Assembly: GCF_000526415.1 (NCBI RefSeq)
Contig: NZ_JAGA01000002.1
Coordinates: 2,224,001 to 2,288,000 of the forward strand
DNA from: Kallotenue papyrolyticum
GTDB taxonomy: Bacteria > Chloroflexota > Chloroflexia > Chloroflexales > Kallotenuaceae
Length of the DNA: 64,000 bases
Direction: 5' to 3'
Made by a program: the position numbers and the translations under genes. The notes under the pieces are model-generated. The model was not told where the DNA came from. It searched no databases and saw nothing but the letters and a program-made list of their open reading frames with translations. Positions 17,146 to 25,264 of this stretch are shown piece by piece. Every line of letters starts with the position of its first letter. The first letter of the stretch is position 1.

Positions 17146-17184
17146 GGGGGCACGCAGCGCGCTGGGGTGCGGCTGCGTGCCCCC
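17146..17184. terminator. Bidirectional hairpin between eno and the AhpD-like gene
   Basis: GGGGGCACGCAG (17146-17157) pairs perfectly with CTGCGTGCCCCC (17173-17184) around a 15-base loop, between two convergent genes. No T-run. Confidence 0.65.
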
Positions 17185-17189
17185 TGACG

Positions 17190-17786
17190 CTAGCGCGGCT
17201 CGTCGGCAGCGCGATCCGCGCGCGCCATGAAGTGGTACTCGCGGTTGGGGCGCAGGTCGAGCGCGTTGGAGAGCCGATTGGTGAAGTTGTAGAAAGCGGC
17301 GATAGCGACGATGTCCCAGATCGCCGCGTCGCTGAAGCCGTGCTCGCGCAGCCGGGTGATGTCTTCTTCGCCGCAGGCGGTGGCGTCGAGCGTGAGCTTG
17401 TGGGCCAGATCGAGCATCGCCCGCTGACGCGGCGTGAGCGCGGCGACGCGGTAGTTGGCGGCCAGTTGATCGGCCAGCACCGGATCGCCGCTGCGCACGC
17501 GCAGAGCTGCACCGTGGCTGGTCAGACAGTAGTAGCAGTGGTTGGCCGCCGAGACCGTGACGGCGATCATCTCGCGCTCGGTCTTGCTCAGCTCGGAATC
17601 GCCCAGCATCAACTCGTCGTACAGGTCCATGAAGGCGCGCAGTTGGGCCGGACGCAGGCCAAAGGCGCGCAGCACATTGGGGATGAAGCCGGGCTTTTCT
17701 AGGTAGCGCGCCAGGCGCGCCTGCAGATCGTCGGGCAGGCTCTCCAGAGCGGGCACCGGCAAGCGGCTGATCGGTGTGTCGTTCAT
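17190..17786 (-). CDS. AhpD-like peroxidase-related protein (carboxymuconolactone decarboxylase fold)
   Basis: This is a 198-residue soluble helical protein. The active-site pattern CYYCLTSHG (CxxC followed by His) is that of AhpD and peroxidase-related CMD-fold proteins, which use the two cysteines to reduce peroxides or serve as thiol partners. IPNVLRAFGLRPAQLRAF and SELSKTEREMIAVTVSAAN are typical family stretches. The start is set at 17786 because GGAGG lies seven bases ahead, although the frame has another ATG at 17798. It is transcribed toward eno and shares an upstream region with a perfect 28-bp palindrome. The physiological substrate is unknown. Confidence 0.85.
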   Translation of the reverse strand: MNDTPISRLPVPALESLPDDLQARLARYLEKPGFIPNVLRAFGLRPAQLRAFMDLYDELMLGDSELSKTEREMIAVTVSAANHCYYCLTSHGAALRVRSGDPVLADQLAANYRVAALTPRQRAMLDLAHKLTLDATACGEEDITRLREHGFSDAAIWDIVAIAAFYNFTNRLSNALDLRPNREYHFMARADRAADEPR

Positions 17787-17801
17787 GGTTGCCTCCATCT
17801 G

Positions 17802-17829
17802 CCGCGCCGGCGCTCGAGCGCCGGCGCGG
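17802..17829. repeat. Perfect 28-bp GC-rich palindrome
   Basis: The bases from 17802 to 17829 form an uninterrupted palindrome centred on CTCGAG, lying 16 bases upstream of the AhpD-like start and about 90 bases before the divergent small gene at 17918. It may be a dimeric regulator site or a hairpin; no promoter was resolved around it. Confidence 0.5.
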
Positions 17830-17917
17830 GTAGGCTGTGGTAGCGCTATTCTACGTTAGGCGCGCGGTGGGGCTGCGTCCGGCAGGCGCGCCGCGCCGGC
17901 GCGCAAGGAGGAGGCTG

Positions 17918-18199
17918 ATGCTGATCACGGTCGATCTGGACCATCCCGAGAACGATCTTGAGGTTGTCGGCCTGCGTGAGGGCGAGACCCTGGAAGCGCG
18001 CTTCGGGCCACGGGGCTACGCCGCGTATCGCATCTTTGCCGCGGCGGCGCGTCTGTTGTTCCTGACGATGCAGCGGGTGGACAAGCCCGACGTGGCCGCG
18101 GCGACCGAAATGATGATCGACAAGGAGAGCGCCTTTATCCGCCAGCGGCTCAACGAGCTGCGGCCCGTGGAACGGCGCGATCCGCGTCGTCGGCGCTAA
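17918..18199 (+). CDS. Small conserved-looking protein of unknown function
   Basis: A 93-residue protein beginning MLITVDLDHPENDLEVVGL, with a central helical segment (RIFAAAARLLFLTMQRVDKP) and a very basic end (DPRRRR). A strong ribosome site AAGGAGGAGG sits four bases before the ATG, which supports translation. No motif, signal peptide or family was recognised. It is divergent from the AhpD-like gene and convergent with the VanW gene, ending just before a hairpin. Confidence 0.6.
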   Translation: MLITVDLDHPENDLEVVGLREGETLEARFGPRGYAAYRIFAAAARLLFLTMQRVDKPDVAAATEMMIDKESAFIRQRLNELRPVERRDPRRRR

Positions 18200-18236
18200 C
18201 ACCACGAGCGTGACCGGAGCAGCCACGCCCGTGGTG
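18200..18236. terminator. Bidirectional hairpin between convergent genes
   Basis: CACCACG-A-GCGTG (18200-18212) pairs with CACGC-C-CGTGGTG (18224-18236), 12 base pairs with one mismatch and an 11-base loop. It begins one base after the stop of the small gene at 17918 and precedes the 3' end of the VanW gene. Confidence 0.6.
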
Positions 18237-18253
18237 TGCGTGCGCCGGCGCGC

Positions 18254-19675
18254 TTAACGCACCTTGCGCGGCGGCGCGATGGTCACGCCCTTGGGCGGCG
18301 TGACGCCGGGACCATACAGAAAGAAGTCTTCCCAGGGCCGGTAGGTGCTCGGTAGGTAGTCGTTGTGGAGCATGCGCCCATCTCGTGCGGTCACGACGCG
18401 CCGCATCTCGACCTCCATGCCGGGGCGACCATGCACCAGTTGCTTGACCGTGCCGCGCGGCAGCGTCGGGTCGTACTGCCAGACCGGCGCGCCCTGCTTT
18501 TTGATGCTCTTGCGCACCGGCCCGATCATTTTGGTGGTGCGACCATCGTTGAAGCCGTAGAGTGAGATGGTGACCGTAGCCGCTTTGGGATTGGTCGAAG
18601 CGGTCATGTAGATCGGCCCGCCGGTGTCGTTGCGCCATTTGAAATCAACATAGGGCGCGAAGACCGTGGCGTCGAAGCCGTCGATGTTCTCGTAGAAATT
18701 GATCACATAGGAGTGTGGCCGCCGCTCGACGATGTCCAGGCCGGCATAGAACACGGCGCGGTACATCGTGGTCGAGACCTGGCAGATGCCGCCGCCGACG
18801 ACCTTTTCGAGCTGGCCGTTGACGATCGCGTAGCCCTCGACATAGCCATCGTCCGATCCCGCCGGGCCGAGTGCCTGGTTGAAGGAGAAGGTCGCGCCGG
18901 GTGGGATCAGCAGCCCGTTCATTTTGGCGGCGCTGCGAGCAATGTTGTTGACGCGCTCGGCAGCGGAGCCATAATAGGCGGTGGTAGCCGTGCCCAGCAG
19001 GGTCATGGGCGGCACGCGATTGCGCACGCTGGCCGGCAACCCGGAGCGCTCCAGCGCCAGCGCGCCCAGCCGTGCTAGTTTGACCGGCTGTTGGGGATCT
19101 TCAGGGTGGTACTCAAACCTGGCGCGTTCGAAATATTGCACGGTGTAGATCTTGCCGTCGTCGGGGCTGACCTCGTCGAACTCCTCCGAGAGCGGGTAGC
19201 CGAAGACCGGCAGTCCGCCGTGCTTGAGCCAGAAGTCGCGAAACCCGAAGCGAATGCTGTGCCCCGTTTCGGGGAAGTAGGTTGTCACGTTGTCGCTGGC
19301 GCCGGGCCGCGGCTGGAAAGGCTCTTCGTTGCGCCCTGCGGCGGCCAGGCGGCCCAGGTGGGTGAGCGTGACATAATGTGTGGGTGGTAGGTCCGGGCGC
19401 AGCTCGAAGCGCGCGCGCTCGAAGTACTGCACCTGCAGATCGCCCTCCTGGATCACTTCGGTGAGCGGATACCCGAAGATCTGAAGGCCGCCGTTTTGCT
19501 CATAGAAGCTTTTGATGCGAAAGCTGATGTTATGGCCGGTTTCCGGGAAGTGGCGGAACGGGATGTTCTCCGCCGCCGCGGGCGCGGCGTTAGCCGGCGA
19601 CACCAGGCCGAGCGAGCTGACCAGCAGCAGCATGGCGGCAGCCAGCCACAGTGGGCGGTGGGGTGGTCGAAACAC
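18254..19675 (-). CDS. Secreted VanW-family protein with two LGFP-like repeats
   Basis: This 473-residue protein has a Sec signal peptide (cleavage likely after PANA, about residue 30). Two repeats follow, each with FPETGH, a short aromatic run, FGYPL and then VQYFERARFE (about residues 43-110 and 132-205). These resemble LGFP-type cell-surface repeats. The VanW domain covers about 235-380 (ATFSFNQALGPAGSDDGY; GGGICQVSTTMYRAVFYAGL) and a G5-like segment ends the protein (KGTVKQLVHGRPG-type). VanW proteins are poorly understood cell-envelope proteins, suspected to act on or bind peptidoglycan. It is transcribed alone from a good promoter. Confidence 0.85.
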   Translation of the reverse strand: MFRPPHRPLWLAAAMLLLVSSLGLVSPANAAPAAAENIPFRHFPETGHNISFRIKSFYEQNGGLQIFGYPLTEVIQEGDLQVQYFERARFELRPDLPPTHYVTLTHLGRLAAAGRNEEPFQPRPGASDNVTTYFPETGHSIRFGFRDFWLKHGGLPVFGYPLSEEFDEVSPDDGKIYTVQYFERARFEYHPEDPQQPVKLARLGALALERSGLPASVRNRVPPMTLLGTATTAYYGSAAERVNNIARSAAKMNGLLIPPGATFSFNQALGPAGSDDGYVEGYAIVNGQLEKVVGGGICQVSTTMYRAVFYAGLDIVERRPHSYVINFYENIDGFDATVFAPYVDFKWRNDTGGPIYMTASTNPKAATVTISLYGFNDGRTTKMIGPVRKSIKKQGAPVWQYDPTLPRGTVKQLVHGRPGMEVEMRRVVTARDGRMLHNDYLPSTYRPWEDFFLYGPGVTPPKGVTIAPPRKVR

Positions 19676-19717
19676 GATCGCCTCTCTTCACGACATGGTT
19701 TGGAGTACCTAGGTGGC

Positions 19718-19745
19718 ATTATAGTGGCGCGGACGGGTGCGTCAA
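19718..19745 (-). promoter_or_regulatory. Promoter of the VanW gene
   Basis: On the minus strand TTGACG (19745-19740), a 16-base spacer and a perfect TATAAT (19723-19718), about 42 bases before the start codon. Confidence 0.7.
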
Positions 19746-19807
19746 CCCATCGCCGGCGCACGGCCGGCTGAGAAAATGGTGATACGACGCGGTGGGACCG
19801 CGCGGCG

Positions 19808-20635
19808 TCAGGGCGTGGTGCGGGCGGCGCGGTAGCCGGCGCAGAGCGGGCGTAGCGGGCACCCGTCGCAGGGTGGGCAGTGCGTGGCGCACTTGATCGC
19901 CTGGGCGAAGTTGCGGCGCGGCGCGCTGCTCTGATCGCAGCGCGGCCGGCGCGCCAGGCAGTGGTGCATGCCGTGCTCAACGATCAGCGCATGGAAATCC
20001 CAGAAGAAGCGGGCGCGATCGCCGGCCAGATGCGGGTAGGCGCGCGCGTCGGGCGCTGTGGGCAGCGCCGACTCAAATATCTGGCGCAGGGTTTCGTAGG
20101 GCAGGCGCTCCACGTCGGGGAGCAGCCCCAGGCGGCCAACGATGCGGCGCAGGTAGGCATCCACCACAAAGACCGCATGCTGGCCGGCGTAGAGCAGGAT
20201 CGAATCTGCGGTTTCGGGACCGACCTGCGGCAGCCTCAGCAGCTCGCGGCGCAGCAGCGTCGTGGGCTGGCGCAGCAGGTGGCGTACATCGCCGGCATAG
20301 CGCTCGACAACGTACTGTGCCAGCCGTTTGAGCGCAGGCGCTTTGGCGTTGTAGAATGCTACTGGCTGGATCGCCGCGCGAATGATCGCAACTGGCGCAG
20401 CGGCCAGAGCGCGCTCGTCGATCAGCTCCAGCGCGGCGAGCTGCTGGATCGCCTGCTCGACGCGCTCCCAGGCGGTCTGCTGCACCAGGATCGCGCCCAG
20501 CACGATCTCCCACTGCGGTCGCTGGGTGAAGATCGGCCACCAGTGGGGTTCGTGGCCGTAGTGTTCGTGCAACCGCGCGTAGAGAGCGTGGAGCTGCGCG
20601 GTGAGGAGGTCGAAGGGTAGCTGTTGCGCATGCAT
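19808..20635 (-). CDS. HhH-GPD DNA glycosylase with 4Fe-4S cluster, lacking the lyase lysine
   Basis: This 275-residue protein belongs to the endonuclease III superfamily. The helix-hairpin-helix reads LPQVGPETADSILLYA, and the catalytic Asp is D159 (FVVDAYLRRI). At the position of the Schiff-base lysine of endonuclease III (18 residues before that Asp) there is E141, so it should be a monofunctional base-removing glycosylase, as in MagIII-like and MutY-like enzymes. A cysteine cluster near the end (CATHCPPCDGCPLRPLC) fits an iron-sulfur loop. The start at 20635 is chosen because the longer frame is low-complexity and overlaps the divergent gene at 20671. Substrate bases cannot be predicted. 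Confidence 0.8.
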   Translation of the reverse strand: MHAQQLPFDLLTAQLHALYARLHEHYGHEPHWWPIFTQRPQWEIVLGAILVQQTAWERVEQAIQQLAALELIDERALAAAPVAIIRAAIQPVAFYNAKAPALKRLAQYVVERYAGDVRHLLRQPTTLLRRELLRLPQVGPETADSILLYAGQHAVFVVDAYLRRIVGRLGLLPDVERLPYETLRQIFESALPTAPDARAYPHLAGDRARFFWDFHALIVEHGMHHCLARRPRCDQSSAPRRNFAQAIKCATHCPPCDGCPLRPLCAGYRAARTTP

Positions 20636-20670
20636 AGCGCAAGTGTACCAGATAGCGCGCGAGGCCGGAG

Positions 20671-21393
20671 ATGGCGCATGGCTGTACCTATCTGATCTTC
20701 TACGGCTGGCTGGCCGACGCACGGGGCGCTCCCACGCCGGCGGCCCAGGCGATTGCCCTGGCACGACCCGCGCTGGCGATCGTTGCCGGCATGACCGCGC
20801 AGCCGCGCCGGCGCAACTTTACGCCCGCGGTGCGCGAGCTCTGGCTGGAGGCCGGCATCAGCACCCTCATCTATGTGCCGACCGCGTATGCGCGCCGCGA
20901 TTGGAACGAAGTGTGGAGCGCCTGCCGCGAGGCGCAGACCTGGGGCGCGCAGGGCGTGCTGCTCGATGAAGTGCTGCCGGCGGTTGATCGCGGCTGGTGG
21001 GCCTACTACGGTCGGCTCTACAGCGCACTGGCGGGCGAGCTGCTGATCGCGCTCAACACCGGTGTGGCGCACACGGCTCCGGAGGTGATGGCCGCCTGCG
21101 ATCTGTTGATGGTCGAGCACCAGTGGCGCCAATTCGCGGCGCAGGCCGCCTGGCGCGCAGCCTTTCCCAGCAGCCGCTTCATGGGCGTGTCCAGCAATGA
21201 GCTGGGGGCGCAGCTCTGGCTTGGCCGCAGCATCGATCGACACAGCGCCAGCGCTGAAACGCGTGCCGCCTGGCGTTGCGGCATCGGCTGGCATACCAGC
21301 ACGGCGCGCTACACCGAGCTGCCACCCTGGTTGAGCGCCTACCTGACTGAGCTGCGCGACACGGAGGGCTGCTCCCAGCAAGCGGCGCGGTAG
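20671..21393 (+). CDS. Spherulin-4/Sph3-like (GH135-type) barrel protein
   Basis: This is a 240-residue protein with no signal peptide. The order of a beta strand then LIYVPTAYARRDWNEV, a helix and GVLLDEVLPA (D99, E100) resembles the Spherulin-4 pattern, in which a strand ending in YxxTxYGxR is followed by a strand ending in DE. In Aspergillus this family (Sph3) cleaves galactosaminogalactan. The gene converges on the GH114 gene and their ends overlap by 55 bases, which ties it to the exopolysaccharide locus by position. Family membership rests on pattern memory; a structural search would decide. The ATG overlaps a GGAG ribosome site only loosely. Confidence 0.6.
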   Translation: MAHGCTYLIFYGWLADARGAPTPAAQAIALARPALAIVAGMTAQPRRRNFTPAVRELWLEAGISTLIYVPTAYARRDWNEVWSACREAQTWGAQGVLLDEVLPAVDRGWWAYYGRLYSALAGELLIALNTGVAHTAPEVMAACDLLMVEHQWRQFAAQAAWRAAFPSSRFMGVSSNELGAQLWLGRSIDRHSASAETRAAWRCGIGWHTSTARYTELPPWLSAYLTELRDTEGCSQQAAR

Positions 21394-22193
21394 CTATCCA
21401 GGGTTGGGCGTTTGTGCAGCGAGCTGAAGCCGCGCTGTTGCGCCTGCGGGCAGAAGGTTTCCGGCTCCAGGTGATATTCCACGTGGAACACCGCCTTGCC
21501 GGCAGCGATGAACGGCAGCAGCGCGTCGCACTCGTCGTACTCGAAGCACTGTTCGTTGAGCGCCCAATCGAAGCTATCCACCAGCTGCGGGATCTGTTCC
21601 AGATCGTTCTTGAGACCGATCGACAGGCCGCGCGCATGCGCTGCGGCGGCCAGCCAGCGGTTGTAGGCGAGCTGATCGGCGGCGGTGAGCGGAAAGCCGC
21701 TGTGATTGGCGTAGGCATCCACGTTGTCGGCTTCGACGCCGTGGAAGCCCTTGGCGCGGCACAGGTCCAGTCGCGCTTCGATCAGTGGCGCGAGCAGGTC
21801 CAGGCGGCGAATATCGAGCCAGCGCTCGTCGGGCCAGCCCTCTAGCGGCGCGCCCAGTAGCGCCGCAGGAAAGCTGGCGGCATCGGGACGCCAGGCCTCC
21901 CAGGCGCCGGCGTTGAGGTAGCAGATGACGATGCGTCCCTGCTGGCGCAGGGCGGCGATCTGCGCCGGATCGCTGTCGAACAGGTCGATGTCGTACATCT
22001 GCGCCACGATGCTCAGGTCGAGCGGGCCGTTGAGCTGCCATTGCCAGGTGACGCCCGGCGCGGGCCGCCACCAGTCGGGCGCGGCGGTAGGCGATGGCGT
22101 AGGCGGCGCCGGTCTGCCGCTGGGCAGCAGCGCCCCGCCGAGCGCCAGCCCGCCTAGCACGATCACTCCAAGCAGCATCCAGCGCCGGTGCAT
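21339..22193 (-). CDS. GH114 endo-alpha-1,4-polygalactosaminidase-like protein
   Basis: This 284-residue protein has an N-terminal membrane anchor or signal (residues 5-26), a short Pro/Thr linker and a catalytic barrel. Typical GH114 stretches are VTWQWQLNGPLDLS, QMYDIDLFDSD, GRIVICYLNAGAWE, WLDIRRLDLLAPLIEARLDLC, KGFHGVEADNVDAYANHSG and GLKNDLEQIPQLV; the acidic residues in VEADNVD and in CYLNAGAWE are likely active-site residues. Related enzymes cut alpha-1,4-linked galactosamine polymers; the Aspergillus member is Ega3. It is the last gene of the exopolysaccharide operon, three bases after the PelG-like gene, and likely trims or releases the polymer outside the membrane. Confidence 0.85.
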   Translation of the reverse strand: MHRRWMLLGVIVLGGLALGGALLPSGRPAPPTPSPTAAPDWWRPAPGVTWQWQLNGPLDLSIVAQMYDIDLFDSDPAQIAALRQQGRIVICYLNAGAWEAWRPDAASFPAALLGAPLEGWPDERWLDIRRLDLLAPLIEARLDLCRAKGFHGVEADNVDAYANHSGFPLTAADQLAYNRWLAAAAHARGLSIGLKNDLEQIPQLVDSFDWALNEQCFEYDECDALLPFIAAGKAVFHVEYHLEPETFCPQAQQRGFSSLHKRPTLDSYRAACWEQPSVSRSSVR

Positions 22194-22196
22194 GCT

Positions 22197-23702
22197 TCAA
22201 AAAGCGCGATACAGCGTGTACTCGGCACGCCGGATCAGGTAGGCCCAGACGCCCAGCGCGGCGACCAGCAGCGTCGCACCGCAGACCCCCAGGCCGAGCA
22301 GACCGCCGCTGTGCAGCGGTTGTTCGATCCAGAGGTACACTGCGAGCTGACTCAGGCCGGCCAGGCTCAGGGCCAGCCCCGCCAGGCCGGGACGCGCCAG
22401 CGCGATCGGGACCAGGCAGGCGAACAGGCCCAGGCCGAAGCAGCTGTAGCAGAGCATGCCCAGCAGCAGCGCATCGCCGCGCGGCAGAACGGTCGCCAGC
22501 GGCGGCCAGAGCCTGAGCAGCGTGGCGTGGAGCGTAAGGGTCGCCAGGCCGCTGAGCGTCAGCGCTGCGCCAACCGACACCAGCCGGGCCACGAGCGCGA
22601 CGGTCATAGGTCTGCTCAGCGCGCGCTGGTTGCTCGCTCCAAGCGCGGGCCAGAGACTGCGCATCGCCTGCTCGCCGACGCCCTGTGCTAGCGCCACGCC
22701 CAGCATGCCTAGCCAGTGCGCGGCCGGCAGTGCTGTGCCGGCGGAGGCGCCCGCCTGGACGCTCGCCCACGCCAGCATCTGCGCCAGGCCGACGTACAGT
22801 GGCGGGAGCGCGCCGGTGAGCAGGTAGGGCAACGCGCCGAAGAGCATGGCGCGCGGCGCGAGCGGGGGCGGCAGGGTCGCGCCGAAGGACCAGCGCGCGT
22901 GCTGATGGCGCAGGCCCAGCAGCAGCACGACGACCTGTGTTGCCCAGCAGCTCCATGGCAGCGCCAGGCGCAGCGGTTCCGCCAGTGCCAGCCTGCCGAG
23001 CCACGCCAGCACAAAGGGGCCGCCCAGCGCCAACACGGCCCAGACGGGTCGTTTGATGATCACCAAACAGCCGCTTGGTACCACCAGCGCCATGATCAAC
23101 GCGCTGGCGATCAGCAGGCCCAGTTTCGTGCCCCAGGTCAGCGGCCAGGCCAGCGTCACCGCCGCACCGAGCAGCCAGGCCAGCAGTGCTCCGCGCAGGT
23201 GGAAGCCCAGCAGCGGTGGGACCAGTTGCACGGCCTGCTGGCTGATGGCCATGCCGGCGCGCCAGCTCAGAGCCTGCAACACGGCGCTGCTCAGCACGCT
23301 GCCCACCACCAGCCCGCTCAGAAACGCCTGCGCCGGAACGCCAAGGACGCGCAGCGTCGTCCAGGCCCACCCCAGCTGGATCAGGCCGATGATCATCAGC
23401 AGGGCCAGCACCGGGCCATAGAGCAGCAGCATCCGCGCATCGGCAGGACGCGCTGTGAGCCGGGTGGCTGGCGGCGGGCGCTGGCCGGCCAGCGTCTGCC
23501 AGAGCGGATGGTCGGCCTGGTGGCGCAGGCGGCCGGCCAGGTCGAAGACATCGCTCGCGCCGTAGTGTCGTGCCACCAGATCGCTGACGCCGTTGGCTTC
23601 CAGCAGCGCTGCCAGCGCCAGGGGATCATCCACCACCGTCACGCGCCCCGAAGGGGCATGTGGTGATGGCGGCGGCAGCATCTCGGCGACGGCCTGACTC
23701 AT
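22197..23702 (-). CDS. pelG: PelG-like polysaccharide export membrane protein
   Basis: This 501-residue protein has a soluble N-terminal segment of about 90 residues followed by roughly ten to twelve membrane helices. Topology, length and position directly after the PelF-like gene (four-base ATGA overlap) match PelG, the flippase-like subunit that works with the PelF glycosyltransferase. Membrane-embedded residues are mostly Leu/Ala/Val, so motif evidence is thin and the call leans on context. The N-terminal extension with TVVDDPLALAALLEANGVSDLV is not recognised. No PelD or PelE homologue is present in the window, so regulation by cyclic-di-GMP through PelD cannot be inferred. Confidence 0.7.
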   Translation of the reverse strand: MSQAVAEMLPPPSPHAPSGRVTVVDDPLALAALLEANGVSDLVARHYGASDVFDLAGRLRHQADHPLWQTLAGQRPPPATRLTARPADARMLLLYGPVLALLMIIGLIQLGWAWTTLRVLGVPAQAFLSGLVVGSVLSSAVLQALSWRAGMAISQQAVQLVPPLLGFHLRGALLAWLLGAAVTLAWPLTWGTKLGLLIASALIMALVVPSGCLVIIKRPVWAVLALGGPFVLAWLGRLALAEPLRLALPWSCWATQVVVLLLGLRHQHARWSFGATLPPPLAPRAMLFGALPYLLTGALPPLYVGLAQMLAWASVQAGASAGTALPAAHWLGMLGVALAQGVGEQAMRSLWPALGASNQRALSRPMTVALVARLVSVGAALTLSGLATLTLHATLLRLWPPLATVLPRGDALLLGMLCYSCFGLGLFACLVPIALARPGLAGLALSLAGLSQLAVYLWIEQPLHSGGLLGLGVCGATLLVAALGVWAYLIRRAEYTLYRAF

Positions 23703-25264
23703 GCCACTGCTCCTTCACGCGGCGCGCGCGCCGGCAGCCCTGCCCGCAGCCAGCCCAACCAGCCCTCGCGACGCGATGGGCTGAGTGGATCGGTCGCCGG
23801 TCGCGCCAGGCGATGGTACAGGCGCGCGTAGCCGCCCACAGCATGCTCTAGAGTATAGTGCGCCAGGGCATGCTCGCGCGCAACTCGACCCAGTTCGGCG
23901 CACAGCGCGGGATCGCGCAGCAGTTCGAGGCACGCGGCGGCCAGCGCTGCGGGATCGCGCGGTGTCACGACACGACCAGCCGGGCCGATGATCTCTGCCA
24001 CGCTGCCCACGGCCGTGCCAACTACCGGGCGGCCACAGAACATGGCCTCGATCACCGAGTAGGGCATCGCTTCAGAGATGCTGGACAGCACCACCACGTG
24101 GCCCTGCGCATAGGCCGCTGCCGGACTGGAGGCAAAGCCCATCCAGCGCACGGTCTGGTCTAGGCCCAACGCTGTCACCCGTGCACGGCAGGCCTGTTCG
24201 TAGGCTTGGTTGCCGGCAGGCGCTTTGCCGAAGAGCAGCACCTGCACCTCGGGCAGTGCGGCACGCAGGTGTGCTGCCGCTTCGATCAGTGTCAGCAGGT
24301 CCTTGAGCGGATCAATGCGTCCGACCCACACCAGCGTGGGCCGCTCGGCAGCGGGAAAGGGCTGCGGCTCAAAACGGCGCGGATCGACGCCGTTGGGCAC
24401 AACCGTGATACGCTCCGGGTCGGCGCCCAGGCGCTGTTCCCAGCGCACGTTCCAGCCACACACCGGCGCGATCGTTGTTGCCAGGCCATAGCTCAGCTCC
24501 ACCAGCCGGCGCGTCACCTGCAGCGCAACCTGCCGCAGCCACGGATGGCAGTCGCTCTGGTGCCAGGCCAGGTAGCGTTCGCGCAGATACACGCCGTGTT
24601 CGGTCAGGATCAGCGGCGTGCCGTGCTCCAGATGCGCGACGACTGCGGGCAGGCAGGCCAGGCCCGCGGCGCTGGCGTGCAGCAGATCGCAGCGCGGCAG
24701 CGGCACGGCCAGCGGCGTCAGCCAGCGGTAGAGCAGATGCAGTGCTTCGCGCCACTCCCAGGCTGAGGGCGGGACACCGTTGGGTTGCGGCGCGCGCGCC
24801 AGCACCGTAGTGAACAGCTCCCAGGTCTCCGGCAGGCGGAAGGCACTGTCATAGTCCAGCAGCGTGGCGCAGCGTGCCACCTCGCGCACACCATGGGCCA
24901 GCTGCTGCCAGCCGTCTGTTTCCAAAAACAGCCCTTCCAGCAGTGTGTTCCAGGCCGTGTGCCAGCGCCGGCGGGCACGCCGGTCCCAGAGCCGTGCACG
25001 GCGACGCGCCAGTGTGCTCCAGGTGAGTGTTGGATCGAGATCGCGCGCGCCGGCGGTGCCCCACAGCGCGATCGGACGGTGCTCGATCACGTTGGATGGT
25101 AGCTGGTAGGCTGTGCGCAGCCCTGGCTGCGCGCTGAGGCTGACCAGTGTAAAGTGTACGTTGGGCAGGTGGCGAATCAGCGCGTCGCACCAGGTGCTCA
25201 CACCGCCTTCATGGAAGGGATAGGTCCCCTCGGTGGTCAGCACGACATGCAGCGCACGCGTCAT
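23699..25264 (-). CDS. pelF: PelF-like GT4 glycosyltransferase
   Basis: This 521-residue cytoplasmic glycosyltransferase has the PelF-type N-terminus (VVLTTEGTYPFHEGGVSTWC), followed by a DUF3492-like region with CDLLHASAAGLACLPAV and LTEHGVYLRERYLAW. A GT4 C-terminal domain follows: VPNGVDPRRFEP, VWVGRIDPLKDLLTLIEA, SISEAMPYSVIEAMFCGRPVV and TAVGSVAEII. PelF builds the N-acetylhexosamine backbone of Pel polysaccharide from UDP sugars. Here the gene overlaps the deacetylase gene by four bases upstream and the PelG-like gene by four bases downstream, so translation is probably coupled. The sugar used cannot be read from the sequence. Confidence 0.88.
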   Translation of the reverse strand: MTRALHVVLTTEGTYPFHEGGVSTWCDALIRHLPNVHFTLVSLSAQPGLRTAYQLPSNVIEHRPIALWGTAGARDLDPTLTWSTLARRRARLWDRRARRRWHTAWNTLLEGLFLETDGWQQLAHGVREVARCATLLDYDSAFRLPETWELFTTVLARAPQPNGVPPSAWEWREALHLLYRWLTPLAVPLPRCDLLHASAAGLACLPAVVAHLEHGTPLILTEHGVYLRERYLAWHQSDCHPWLRQVALQVTRRLVELSYGLATTIAPVCGWNVRWEQRLGADPERITVVPNGVDPRRFEPQPFPAAERPTLVWVGRIDPLKDLLTLIEAAAHLRAALPEVQVLLFGKAPAGNQAYEQACRARVTALGLDQTVRWMGFASSPAAAYAQGHVVVLSSISEAMPYSVIEAMFCGRPVVGTAVGSVAEIIGPAGRVVTPRDPAALAAACLELLRDPALCAELGRVAREHALAHYTLEHAVGGYARLYHRLARPATDPLSPSRREGWLGWLRAGLPARAPREGAVA

